Assembly (NCBI RefSeq): GCF_031326345.1 | Contig: NZ_CP133671.1 | Span: 2,666,001-2,730,000, forward strand | Origin: Aureispira sp. CCB-E | GTDB taxonomy: Bacteria; Bacteroidota; Bacteroidia; Chitinophagales; Saprospiraceae | Length of the DNA: 64,000 nt | Direction of reading: 5' to 3' | Shown here: positions 1 through 9,158 of the stretch, one piece after another | Position numbering within the stretch: the first letter of the stretch is position 1 | How the letters are laid out: every line of letters starts with the position of its first letter | Notes under the pieces: generated by a model | Database searches by the model: none | What the model saw: the letters and a program-made list of their open reading frames with translations, nothing else | What the model was told of the DNA's origin: nothing | Translations under genes and position numbers: made by a program

Positions 1-3000
1 TTAGAGGTTGTCAAGATAGTTTGGTTTATCCAATTACAGTAGATACAGCACCAATTGTTAGCTTTACCGATTTGCCGCCAACATATTGCGAAAATGAGCC
101 AACTTTATTGTTAACAGGTACACCTCTAGGAGGGCAATTTACTAGTACGATGGGGACGAACTTGGTACCAGTAGGTTTAGCAGTATTAGATACAGCCAAC
201 TTCCCTGTAAATTACCAAACAAATACAACAGGCAACGATATTGTTACCTACCGTTTTGAAGATAACAATGGTTGCGTGGAAATTGTACATGATACGATAG
301 ACATTGTACCATTGTTGGATAGTGTGTATATTGCTAATTCTTTAGATCCATTTGGAAATGGTCATTGTGTGGATGCAGATTCAACAATATTAGATGTGAA
401 CTTATTCTCTGGAACATTAATTACGAATGGTACATTCTATGGTGCAGGAGTTCGGAATGGAACAGCTGGTGCAGGTGGTGCAATTTTCTATCCTGATTCA
501 GCAGAAATAGATATGGGGCATACAGGTGATGTGACAGTAGAATACATCTACAATACAACGACAGGTTGTGCAGATACAACTAGATTTACAACTAGAGTAC
601 ATGCTTTACCAGATTTAACTTTTATGAATCTGCCAGATAGTCTTTGTCTCAACGCAGATTCGTTCCAAGTAGTTGCTATCAATCATGTTGTGACTGGAGC
701 GATGGGACAAATAATGTATGCGGATACCTTGATTAATGAAGGAACATATATAGCAAGAGATACTAGTGGTAATAATTTACCAAACTTCATACAACTATTT
801 GATACTTTGTATCCTTATACAGCAGATGGATACAGCCAAGTAAATGTTACTTATTCCTATACAGCTCCTAGTTCATTGGGATTATGTTCTAGTACAATAT
901 ATGATAGTGTAAGGATAGATACGGTGCCTATTGTGTACTTTGAAGATTTGAGACCTTATTATTGTGAAAATGAGCCTCAAAGTATTTTCTTAGCATTCCC
1001 TGCATTTAGTGTGGGTTCAGGATATTTATCAATTGATTCGACACGAATTGATAGCAGCTTCTTCTGGATTGATCCAAGCACAATGGTAGGCCCAGGACAA
1101 ACAACCGCTGTTTACCCTGTTTATTATACATTTACAGATACAAGGGGGTGTAGAGGCGAAGGCTATGATACCTTTGAAGTAAGACCTTATCCAAGAATCG
1201 TGTTTGATCCTATGGCGCAAGATACATTCTGTCGTCAAGTAGGGCGTTATGATTTAAGACAACTAGTCGTCGCTCCTACAGGAGGATACTTTACAGATAA
1301 TTTAGCATTGACAAGTATTCAAGACAGTTTCTTTTTGAATTTGAATGCTTTGGCTGGTCCTAGATTGGTTACTTATCATTATGTAGATCCAGCAACACAA
1401 TGCGAAAATCAAGATTCTATTTGGCTCTATTTGTTTAATGCCCCTGAGATTGACTTTACTGTCTATGGAGGGTGTGCTCAAATGGATATTACGTTTGATC
1501 CAGTTACTAATAATTTGGTAAATGGAATCGACTCGATTACTAGTATTTGGTGGGATTTTGAAGGAAATGGAATGATCACAAACTCTCCTTTGGATACTTC
1601 GGCAATAACAATGCCCGATATGCTATATCAATATACGGCAAGCGGGACTTACAACGTAACTTTGAATGTTCAAAATCAAGGTAGTTGTCCTGCAAGTCTT
1701 ACTAAACCGTTGATAATATCTCCTTATCACGACTTAGCTTCTGATTATTTTGAAGATTTCAACAGTGGTGCTGGGGACTGGTATGATGATCAACCGATAG
1801 ATGTAACTCCGAGCAATGTTTGGACTCATGAGAATAGTTTGACAGGCAATCATATTAGTAATTCCAATGGATTTTGGGTAACAATGGCCGCAGGTCCTCT
1901 TTATGAGGTCAACCAATCGGCTTGGGTTTATAGTCCCTGTTTTGACTTTACCAATTCAAGACGACCGATGATTGCATTGGATTTATGGAGAGATGCATCT
2001 CCTAGAATTGATGGTGCTGTGCTAGAGTTTTATAACAACACTAGCAACCAATGGGAGTTAGTTGGGGATGTTGGAGAAGGAATTAATTGGTATCAATATG
2101 ACTTTGTTTTGAGTCAACCAGGTAACCAATTGAATATGATTAATCCCAAAGGATGGTCGGGACGTAGTAATGGTCCAGAAAGTGCACGTTTGCGTTTGGA
2201 TCAATTTAAAGGACAGAGAGATGTTCGCTTCCGTATCGCCTTTGCATCGGCTTTGCAATCTGTAATTGATTCTTTATCAGGTAATGATTATGAAGGTGTT
2301 GCGTTTGATAATGTATGGATTGGAGAGCGAACTAGAAATGTATTGGTAGAACATTTTGATCATGTTAATTATGTGAATAGTAATAGCATTCCTTCTTCTG
2401 TTATCAATCAATCTGTTTACAATAAGATCTTTAACTCTTGGAATGGTTTAGATGTTATTTTGATTCAGTATCAAACAGAAGATTTAAGCTTGACCGCTGA
2501 TCCATTGTATTTAGATAATGAGCCTGATTTGAGCTCACGTCAGTATCAATATTCTGCTCAGCCTAATAATATTTTTATAGATGGACAAACGGTGGGAGAT
2601 GGCTTGTCAGAATCATTAAGCCAGTGGCATCTAGATCATGATATGTTGCAGTTCCCTGATTTTGATATTCAAATTACGACTCCTGTTAGTATTGTTAATG
2701 GTGTATTGACTGCTGAGGCAACTGTGGAAGCATTAACAGCAAAAGATTCTAGTATTATTTATACAACACGAGTAGCTGTTATTCAAGATAGCTTTACCTA
2801 TGTTGGAAACTCGCATATACTTAGTGCCTTCCGTAAAATGTTACCCAATAATGCTGGTATCAGAAAAACAAATGGTTGGCAGCAAGGGGAACAACAGCTA
2901 ATTAATGAGCCTTTGACGCTCTCAACATTAGGACAACGAGTGCCTGTTGATGAAACACAGTTAGAAGTTATTGTTTTTGTACAAAATGCCAATGATAATT

Positions 3001-3341
3001 CAAGAGAGGTGTATCAAGCTTCTACAACACAGGATTTGAATAGGTATACTGGAACAATAAAAGTAGAAGATGACGAGGCAACAGAAATCTTTAGCTTAAA
3101 TGTTTATCCAAACCCATCTAGCAATTTATTTAATGTCTCATTTGATAAAGCGTTAGAAGGGGAGTATAATTGGCGATTGGTTGATGTTACAGGACGTGTT
3201 CTCCAAACAGGACAAACGGCTAAAGGAACAGAACAATTTACAATTAATGCAGAGCGATTAGTTGATGGTGCTTACTTCTTTATTATTAACAGTGATGATA
3301 ATAGAGCATACGCACAACGAAAATTAATTGTTATTAAATAA
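1..3341 (+). CDS. Large T9SS-exported protein with PKD-like, MAM-like and Omp28-like regions (5' partial)
   Basis: The reading frame is open to the left edge (codons start at base 3), so the N-terminus and any signal peptide are missing; about 1112 residues are visible. The first ~470 residues are repetitive, Thr/Asp-rich beta-type segments with spaced cysteines. A PKD-like region (about 475-565, with WWDFEGNG and a YxxSGTYNVTL-type end) follows, then a jelly-roll/MAM-like stretch (about 575-760) starting YFEDFNSG. An Omp28-like region (about 770-960) starts NVLVEHFDHVNY. The C-terminus (about 1025 on) is a type A T9SS sorting domain with the VYPNPSSN motif and a final KLIVIK. Expected to be exported through the outer membrane and anchored or released. 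The Omp28-like part lacks the WCxxC-like cysteines usual near the start of that family. Family assignments are by motif only; exact function unknown. A strong hairpin terminator follows. Confidence 0.8.
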   Translation, partial: RGCQDSLVYPITVDTAPIVSFTDLPPTYCENEPTLLLTGTPLGGQFTSTMGTNLVPVGLAVLDTANFPVNYQTNTTGNDIVTYRFEDNNGCVEIVHDTIDIVPLLDSVYIANSLDPFGNGHCVDADSTILDVNLFSGTLITNGTFYGAGVRNGTAGAGGAIFYPDSAEIDMGHTGDVTVEYIYNTTTGCADTTRFTTRVHALPDLTFMNLPDSLCLNADSFQVVAINHVVTGAMGQIMYADTLINEGTYIARDTSGNNLPNFIQLFDTLYPYTADGYSQVNVTYSYTAPSSLGLCSSTIYDSVRIDTVPIVYFEDLRPYYCENEPQSIFLAFPAFSVGSGYLSIDSTRIDSSFFWIDPSTMVGPGQTTAVYPVYYTFTDTRGCRGEGYDTFEVRPYPRIVFDPMAQDTFCRQVGRYDLRQLVVAPTGGYFTDNLALTSIQDSFFLNLNALAGPRLVTYHYVDPATQCENQDSIWLYLFNAPEIDFTVYGGCAQMDITFDPVTNNLVNGIDSITSIWWDFEGNGMITNSPLDTSAITMPDMLYQYTASGTYNVTLNVQNQGSCPASLTKPLIISPYHDLASDYFEDFNSGAGDWYDDQPIDVTPSNVWTHENSLTGNHISNSNGFWVTMAAGPLYEVNQSAWVYSPCFDFTNSRRPMIALDLWRDASPRIDGAVLEFYNNTSNQWELVGDVGEGINWYQYDFVLSQPGNQLNMINPKGWSGRSNGPESARLRLDQFKGQRDVRFRIAFASALQSVIDSLSGNDYEGVAFDNVWIGERTRNVLVEHFDHVNYVNSNSIPSSVINQSVYNKIFNSWNGLDVILIQYQTEDLSLTADPLYLDNEPDLSSRQYQYSAQPNNIFIDGQTVGDGLSESLSQWHLDHDMLQFPDFDIQITTPVSIVNGVLTAEATVEALTAKDSSIIYTTRVAVIQDSFTYVGNSHILSAFRKMLPNNAGIRKTNGWQQGEQQLINEPLTLSTLGQRVPVDETQLEVIVFVQNANDNSREVYQASTTQDLNRYTGTIKVEDDEATEIFSLNVYPNPSSNLFNVSFDKALEGEYNWRLVDVTGRVLQTGQTAKGTEQFTINAERLVDGAYFFIINSDDNRAYAQRKLIVIK

Positions 3342-3370
3342 TATAGCAGAAGATACCGTTTAGGTAAGAG

Positions 3371-3407
3371 GAGCTAGGCTGATATTTTAGTCTAGCTCTT
3401 TTTTTTT
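3371..3407 (+). terminator. Intrinsic terminator after the T9SS protein
   Basis: A 10-bp stem (3371-3380 with 3389-3398, one G-T wobble) with an 8-base loop is followed by nine T's (3399-3407), 30 bases past the stop codon at 3341. Confidence 0.85.
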
Positions 3408-3458
3408 GCGTTTTACAAGATTTGTCCAAGAAATGATCCGATTAGAAGTAAGCGCTTC

Positions 3459-4601
3459 TTAGCTAGATTTTGAGATTTGTCTAAAATGAATTAAAACCAA
3501 CAGAAGAATATAGAGGCAAGCACTAATCGTAATCAAACCAGAGATTTGATATTGGTAAATTAAGAAGGCAACGATTAAGTTCGTGGCACCTGCCAATAAA
3601 ACTAGAGGTAGTGCTAACCTTTTAAAGTGATGAGCACCAAAAGCCACCCACACAATCAAAAACGGAACTAGCATAAATAAAATACGGTCGTAGAGGTAAG
3701 GCCAAAAGAAGGGAAGCAAAAACCATCCTGTAACAAAGGTTAGGAATAATGCAGCGTAAATTTGCGTCCATTGGCGAAAAGCAATGTTTTTAAACAAACC
3801 AACTAAAAAAAGAAACCAATATAAATCTATTGTATGGTAACTTTGGGCAATAAAACTTTTCCAATAAAAGGCTGGTGGATCACTATGACCAAACTTAATC
3901 CAGTCCCAAATGGATATTCCCCAAATACTGTCAATTAGGTAGTTTCCAATTAAAAATGTGCCTAAAAAAAAACTTCCAAGGACAGCATAGATTGTTATTT
4001 TTATCTTAGGAGTATGATGAGGGTGGAGGAGGATCAAAAAGAAAGTAAACATGCCTGTAATAATAATAGATTCTTTGATAAAAAATCCGATTCCCATAAA
4101 TCCCCCCAAGAAAGCGATATGTCTCCAAGAGAGTTTGGGAGAACAGAAACATTTTAGGCTCCACAAAACACCCCAAAGCATCCAAAACCAGCCTAATCCA
4201 TCGGTAAGAATAGCTAATCCGTAGACTGCCATAGGTTGGCATAGAGTATAAGCAAGCATTGCCAAGTAAGCCAAATAGTCTTTAGAGGTAACAAAAAAAA
4301 CTATTTTATACAATACAAAAGCACTCAACCAGTAGGCTAGAAGCTGCTGAATGAAAAAGCCATATTGGATGGGGATTTCAAAGAAATAGTATAGACAAGT
4401 TGGAATGAATAAGCTAAGTGGTTTGCTCAATCGAAATAAACGATCGGGCTGAGAGGACTCCCCAAGTAATAATTCAACTGCATTAATAAAACTTGGAGAA
4501 TCTGTCTGAAAAAACATAAAATAAAACAAGCATATCGAAAAGACACTTGTTCCTAATAATGTAAAAATTAGCTGCGTTTTTGATATGGTAGCCTTAGACA
4601 A
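3459..4601 (-). CDS. Polytopic membrane protein, possible GT-C-type glycosyltransferase
   Basis: 380 residues dominated by about 9-11 hydrophobic segments, beginning with a membrane anchor right after the N-terminus. The first long extracytoplasmic loop (about residues 32-60) carries charged residues and is followed by regularly spaced helices. That layout recalls the GT-C (dolichyl-phosphate-mannose mannosyltransferase-like) fold, but I see no diagnostic DE/DD motif, so this is only a suggestion. The upstream minus-strand gene (4607-5467) ends 5 bases before this one starts, so the two are almost certainly co-transcribed. It may modify or accommodate the envelope near its lipoprotein partner. 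Confidence 0.6.
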   Translation of the reverse strand: MSKATISKTQLIFTLLGTSVFSICLFYFMFFQTDSPSFINAVELLLGESSQPDRLFRLSKPLSLFIPTCLYYFFEIPIQYGFFIQQLLAYWLSAFVLYKIVFFVTSKDYLAYLAMLAYTLCQPMAVYGLAILTDGLGWFWMLWGVLWSLKCFCSPKLSWRHIAFLGGFMGIGFFIKESIIITGMFTFFLILLHPHHTPKIKITIYAVLGSFFLGTFLIGNYLIDSIWGISIWDWIKFGHSDPPAFYWKSFIAQSYHTIDLYWFLFLVGLFKNIAFRQWTQIYAALFLTFVTGWFLLPFFWPYLYDRILFMLVPFLIVWVAFGAHHFKRLALPLVLLAGATNLIVAFLIYQYQISGLITISACLYILLLVLIHFRQISKSS

Positions 4602-4606
4602 AGGTT

Positions 4607-5467
4607 TTAGTTTAGCAAGCTCTTGAATTGAGGATAACCTCCTTCGTCAACTTCTCCACTACAAGATAAAGAATCCTTTACATCATTAAAAAGATGAGAG
4701 GCATAATCGTTTGAAGACTGAGTGCGAGGAAATAATTGATACCAGTTAAGATTACTATTTCGGTTGTGAATAAACCAATCAGAGTAAGTTTGTACATCGT
4801 ACCCCAGTTCACAAATCGCCTTTTCTGCTTCATCATCCAACAACTCAACAATACTCGTTTGATACGGTTCGTTTTCTAAAACATCCAAAATAGAACAAAT
4901 ATCAGCCCCTGACCCTGCATTAATTTTACCTCCTAAAGCTAAATCTAGTAGAAAGTTAGTAGAAAAACGTGCTTCTAATTTTTCGATATCATAACGACTC
5001 TTAGAACAAGCCATTAGATGTGCTAAAACAGGCGCAAATTGAGCTTCATAATTAATGTTTTTCAAAAAATCCTTGTACAAGTAAATATATCCTCCAGGAA
5101 CCACAAAAGCACCAGTATAACCCGCCTTGTGAATCACACGAACCGTTGGAGTCGCAGAGGGGGAGAGAGCGTTGGATTGATTGGCACCTACTGTCAAAAA
5201 ACCACTAGATCCATTGATAGATTGACTAATTTGATAAATATAATTATAAATAGCTGGATGAGACTGTTGATTGAGCAGGGAGAGGTCAGAGGAGGTGTCA
5301 ATGTGAGTTAACAAAGCCTGATCGATGGCACGTCCAATATTGGCGTCGTCTTCAGAAGTAATGATATGTTTGGCTTCGACAGCTTCCTTTTCGCAACTAA
5401 TTGTTAATAGGACAATAAAAAATGCAATTGTAGCAAAATAGAAATTACGCGTAAAAAAAAAGTTCAT
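4607..5467 (-). CDS. Lipoprotein resembling an M48 metalloprotease with degenerate active site
   Basis: 286 residues. A hydrophobic N-terminal segment ends at Cys25 (TISC), a plausible lipoprotein signal, although the -3 residue is not typical. Residues about 105-160 follow the M48 (Ste24/HtpX/BepA-like) layout: a beta hairpin with FVVPGGYIYLY, then a helix where active enzymes have HExxH. Here the helix reads VLAHLMACSKSR: only the first His (H150) remains, and the Glu and second His are Leu and Cys. A downstream Glu/Asp-rich stretch (LLDDEAEKAICELGYD) sits where M48 enzymes have their third zinc ligand. A pseudoprotease with a scaffold or chaperone role in the periplasm is inferred. It is first in a two-gene operon with the membrane protein at 3459-4601. 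The upstream region contains a 174-bp repeat element. Confidence 0.65.
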   Translation of the reverse strand: MNFFFTRNFYFATIAFFIVLLTISCEKEAVEAKHIITSEDDANIGRAIDQALLTHIDTSSDLSLLNQQSHPAIYNYIYQISQSINGSSGFLTVGANQSNALSPSATPTVRVIHKAGYTGAFVVPGGYIYLYKDFLKNINYEAQFAPVLAHLMACSKSRYDIEKLEARFSTNFLLDLALGGKINAGSGADICSILDVLENEPYQTSIVELLDDEAEKAICELGYDVQTYSDWFIHNRNSNLNWYQLFPRTQSSNDYASHLFNDVKDSLSCSGEVDEGGYPQFKSLLN

Positions 5468-5498
5468 ACTTATAAATTAAGTCTGTTGTATTCAACAA

Positions 5499-5672
5499 TA
5501 GTTCGTTGAAAAACTTTATTAGTTTGATAATCAATAAATTGAAGATTTATTGTGTTTTATGTTAAGGTTTTGATTATCAAATTAATATAAATGTGTTTTT
5601 TTGTCTTTTGGGTAGCTAAGCTTGCGATCTCACGAGCGTAGCGAGCTAAAAAAGTAAAAAATCAACGAACTA
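5499..5672. repeat. 174-bp MITE-like element, copy 1
   Basis: The ends are perfect 11-bp terminal inverted repeats (TAGTTCGTTGA at 5499-5509, its complement at 5662-5672). Inside is a second, nested inverted repeat around TTTGATAATCAA. The right third holds a module reading GCGATCTCACGAGCG then TAGCGAGCT. A same-length, nearly identical copy lies at 36832-37005. It occupies the middle of the 477-base gap 5468-5944; the rest of that gap is AT-rich with no gene that I can see. No transposase is in the window, so mobilisation in trans is inferred. Confidence 0.8.
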
Positions 5673-5944
5673 CTAATTCAAGGTCTTTTTCATTAAAAAA
5701 CGACAATCAAAAAACTAATCTACAGCCTACTGATTGTATACAGAATCTTTAAAAACAATTAGAATAATTGGGAGTTTATCTCTATCATTGTGTTATCATT
5801 TGGGGTAGTTTTGGGCAAATATACTATTTTATTGATATAGTGCAAATGCTTCAATAAATATACCACCTAACAACTATTTTACATTAATTACTGTTTTAGG
5901 TGTGTACTTTAACATTTTTGCAAGTCTTGATTCTAAATTAAACA

Positions 5945-8764
5945 ATGGAAAATTCTCAGGAATTTATACAAATTTTTGGTGCCAAAGAGCACAATCTTCA
6001 AAACATAGATTTACGAATTCCACGCAACCAAATGGTTGTTATTACGGGGGTAAGTGGTAGCGGCAAATCTTCTCTAGCATTTGATACTATCTATGCAGAG
6101 GGGCAGCGGCGTTATATGGAAACCTTCTCTGCTTATGCCAGACAGTTTATTGGGGATATGGAACGACCTGATGTAGAAAAAATTACTGGACTGAGCCCTG
6201 TCATTGCAATTGAACAAAAAACAACAAGTAAAAATCCTCGATCAACGGTAGGAACTGTCACTGAAATTTATGATTTCTTGCGTTTGTTGTTTGCCCGTGC
6301 TGGAGAAGCTTATTCTTACAACACAGGCCAGAAAATGGTTCGTTATACAGAAGAGGAAATCCAAAATCATATTTTTGAAAACTTTGAGGGCAAAAAAGGA
6401 ATGATCTTAGCTCCTTTGGTGCGTGCTAGAAAAGGACATTATCGAGAGCTTTTTGATCAAATGCGTAAGCAGGGCTTTTCAAAAATGCGTATTGATGGAT
6501 TTATAATTGACCTTTCGCCAGGAATGCAAGTAGATCGCTATAAGGTTCATGATATTGAACTGGTTGTAGATCGTGTCGTAGTAGAAGAATCGAGGCGGGA
6601 TCGTTTTGGGGCATCTATGCAAACGGCTTTGCGTTTGGGCAATGGGTTTATGATGTTCATGGATTATGAGACGGAGGAAGTTTTTCAATACAGCAAGCAC
6701 TTGATGTGTGCCGAAACAGGACTTTCTTATGAAGAACCTTCACCCAATAGTTTTTCCTTTAATTCTCCTTATGGTGCTTGTCCCAATTGTAAGGGTTTGG
6801 GCTCTGTTCATGAAGTAGAGTACAAGCGCATTATACCAGACGATAGCAAAACAATCAATCAAATTGGTATATTGCCTTTGGGAGAAGTTCGAAATAATAT
6901 GACGTTTAAGCAATTGCGTGCAATTGCCAAAAAATACGATTTTACATTTTCAACTCCTATCTCGGAATTATCAGAAGAAGCCTTGCATGTTATTTTGTAT
7001 GGTGGAGATAATACATTTGAGGCTCGAAAGTTTGGAAAGGAAGAGTTTTCGCACAATTTAGCAAAAGAGGGGTTGATTCAGATGTTGAAACGTTATTACA
7101 AAGAATCTACATCTGAAAAGATTCGCCGTTGGGCAGAAGAATTTATGGTGGTAGCGCCTTGTTCGGAATGTGATGGAACGCGTTTAAAAAAACAAGCCTT
7201 GTTCTTTAAGGTTGCCGAAAAAAATATCTCAGAGTTAGCACAAATGGACATCCAAAATTTATACGATTGGGTGGGCTCTATAGGTGATCAACTCTCTACT
7301 CGTCAAATGGCGATTGCTAAAGATATTTTGAAAGAATTGCGCTTGCGTTTAGGCTTCTTACTAGATGTTGGGCTAGATTATTTGAGCTTAAACCGTCCTG
7401 CTAGAACGTTATCAGGAGGAGAGTCTCAACGGATTCGATTGGCAACGCAAATTGGGTCTCAATTAACAGGGATTACATATATCTTAGATGAGCCTAGTAT
7501 TGGGTTGCATCAGCGTGATAATGAACAGCTAATTAAAGCATTGAGAGACTTGACGGATATAGGGAATACGGTCTTAGTGGTAGAGCACGACAAAGACATT
7601 ATGATGGCAGCTGATTATTTGATTGATTTAGGACCTCTTGCAGGAAAATTAGGAGGAGAGGTAGTGGCAGCTGGAAAACCAGAAGAGTTTTTAACTAAAA
7701 GTAGTATTACAGCTACTTATTTGAATAATACAGAAAAGATAGAAGTTCCCAAAGAGCGTCGCAAGGGGACAGGAGACGAGATTGTTTTGAAAGGGGCGAC
7801 AGGAAATAACTTAAAGTCTGTTGATTTAACCATACCTCTAGGGAAATTTGTTTGTATTACAGGGGTTTCAGGTAGTGGTAAATCGACTTTAGTGAACGAA
7901 ACTTTGTATCCTATTCTGAGGCAACATTTTTACAATAGCTTGAAAAAGCCAATGCCTTATGAACAAATAACAGGAATCGAGCACGTCGATAAAGTGATAG
8001 AAATTGACCAAGCGCCAATTGGTCGTACCCCTCGTTCTAATCCTGCGACATACATTGGTGTTTTTGATAATATTAGAAAGTTATTTTCTAGCACGCCAGA
8101 GTCTAAAATTAGAGGTTACAAGCCTGGTCGATTCTCCTTTAATGTAAAAGGAGGGCGTTGTGAGGTTTGTGGTGGTTCTGGCAAACGTGTGATTGAAATG
8201 CAGTTTTTGCCAAATGTAGAGGTAGAGTGTGAGAACTGTAGTGGTAAGCGTTACAATAGAGAAACTTTAGAAATTTTATACGCAGGACAGTCAATTAATG
8301 ATATCTTGGATATGACGGTTGATGAAGCAACTGATTTCTTTGTAAAAGTTCCTCGAATTCATCAATATATTAGCACGTTGCAAATGGTCGGCTTGGGATA
8401 CATCACCTTGGGGCAGTCTGCTACAACGCTTTCAGGAGGTGAAGCGCAACGTATAAAGTTGGCGAAAGAGTTGGCCAAAAAAGATACAGGAAATACCTTG
8501 TATATCTTGGATGAACCTACTACTGGATTGCACTTTTCTGATATTAAATTACTACTTGGTGTATTGGATGAGTTGGTCGATAGAGGAAATACCATTGTTG
8601 TAATTGAGCATAATATGGACGTTATCAAAATGGCAGACTATATTATTGATATTGGACCAGAAGGAGGGAAACGAGGTGGAACGGTGGTGGTTGAAGGAAC
8701 TCCTGAGGTTGTTGCGGCTCATCCAACTAGCCACACAGGGCGATTTCTTAAATTAGAACTATAA
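5945..8764 (+). CDS. uvrA: Excinuclease ABC subunit A
   Basis: 939 residues, the usual UvrA length. It is the DNA-damage recognition ATPase of nucleotide excision repair, forming a dimer that loads UvrB. Two ABC modules are visible: Walker A GVSGSGKSSLAF near residue 35 and GVSGSGKSTLVN near 640; signatures LSGGESQRIRLA near 495 and LSGGEAQRIKLA near 835, each followed by a Walker B ILDEPxxGLH. Zinc-binding cysteine pairs occur as CPNCKG and CSECDG in the first half, and as CEVCGGSG with CENCSG in the second. The ATG at 5945 gives the standard N-terminus. It stands alone, with a strong terminator after it. Confidence 0.98.
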   Translation: MENSQEFIQIFGAKEHNLQNIDLRIPRNQMVVITGVSGSGKSSLAFDTIYAEGQRRYMETFSAYARQFIGDMERPDVEKITGLSPVIAIEQKTTSKNPRSTVGTVTEIYDFLRLLFARAGEAYSYNTGQKMVRYTEEEIQNHIFENFEGKKGMILAPLVRARKGHYRELFDQMRKQGFSKMRIDGFIIDLSPGMQVDRYKVHDIELVVDRVVVEESRRDRFGASMQTALRLGNGFMMFMDYETEEVFQYSKHLMCAETGLSYEEPSPNSFSFNSPYGACPNCKGLGSVHEVEYKRIIPDDSKTINQIGILPLGEVRNNMTFKQLRAIAKKYDFTFSTPISELSEEALHVILYGGDNTFEARKFGKEEFSHNLAKEGLIQMLKRYYKESTSEKIRRWAEEFMVVAPCSECDGTRLKKQALFFKVAEKNISELAQMDIQNLYDWVGSIGDQLSTRQMAIAKDILKELRLRLGFLLDVGLDYLSLNRPARTLSGGESQRIRLATQIGSQLTGITYILDEPSIGLHQRDNEQLIKALRDLTDIGNTVLVVEHDKDIMMAADYLIDLGPLAGKLGGEVVAAGKPEEFLTKSSITATYLNNTEKIEVPKERRKGTGDEIVLKGATGNNLKSVDLTIPLGKFVCITGVSGSGKSTLVNETLYPILRQHFYNSLKKPMPYEQITGIEHVDKVIEIDQAPIGRTPRSNPATYIGVFDNIRKLFSSTPESKIRGYKPGRFSFNVKGGRCEVCGGSGKRVIEMQFLPNVEVECENCSGKRYNRETLEILYAGQSINDILDMTVDEATDFFVKVPRIHQYISTLQMVGLGYITLGQSATTLSGGEAQRIKLAKELAKKDTGNTLYILDEPTTGLHFSDIKLLLGVLDELVDRGNTIVVIEHNMDVIKMADYIIDIGPEGGKRGGTVVVEGTPEVVAAHPTSHTGRFLKLEL

Positions 8765-8793
8765 GAATTAAGACATTTATCTTATTCGTGGAC

Positions 8794-8838
8794 AAAAACT
8801 CTTTCTAAGGTTGTACTTAGGAAGAGTTTTTATTTTTT
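8794..8838 (+). terminator. Intrinsic terminator after uvrA
   Basis: A 16-bp stem (8794-8809 with 8816-8831, one wobble) has a 6-base loop and is followed by A then T6. It begins 30 bases after the uvrA stop codon. Confidence 0.88.
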
Positions 8839-9158
8839 GAGTACTTAAGGATTTAATTGCTCTTTGGAGAAAATTTAAAGTGTTAAAAAAAAATACAGAA
8901 GGAGGTCCCTAAGAGCTATTTAAAAGCTTATAATATTTTGGAAATTAGATTTTTGCACCTTATAAAACGTTGAGGTTTAATTTAATAGTTAAATTTTTTG
9001 GCTGTTGATTTTAACAGAAAATATTCTTAAAGCGTCATTCTATTATCCTATTTTGGGACAAATAGTGCAAAGACTTGAATCACTAAAGTGCATCTAGATT
9101 CAATTTCTTTCGCTATGACAACAATCATATTTTTTAAATTCCAAAAAAGTTTAACAGA
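8839..9158. other. Intergenic region, 320 bases, no gene seen
   Basis: AT-rich sequence between the uvrA terminator and the desaturase start. I see no coding frame of useful length, no tRNA-like fold and no clear TAnnTTTG promoter box close to the next start; the desaturase promoter presumably lies here. Confidence 0.5.

Noticed and set aside
5039-5311. Plus-strand 90-residue frame over the M48-like gene
   Set aside because: Antisense to a well-supported lipoprotein gene and without protein-like pattern.
6479-6700. Minus-strand open frame inside uvrA
   Set aside because: It lies wholly inside a clear gene in another frame and its translation has no family-like motifs.
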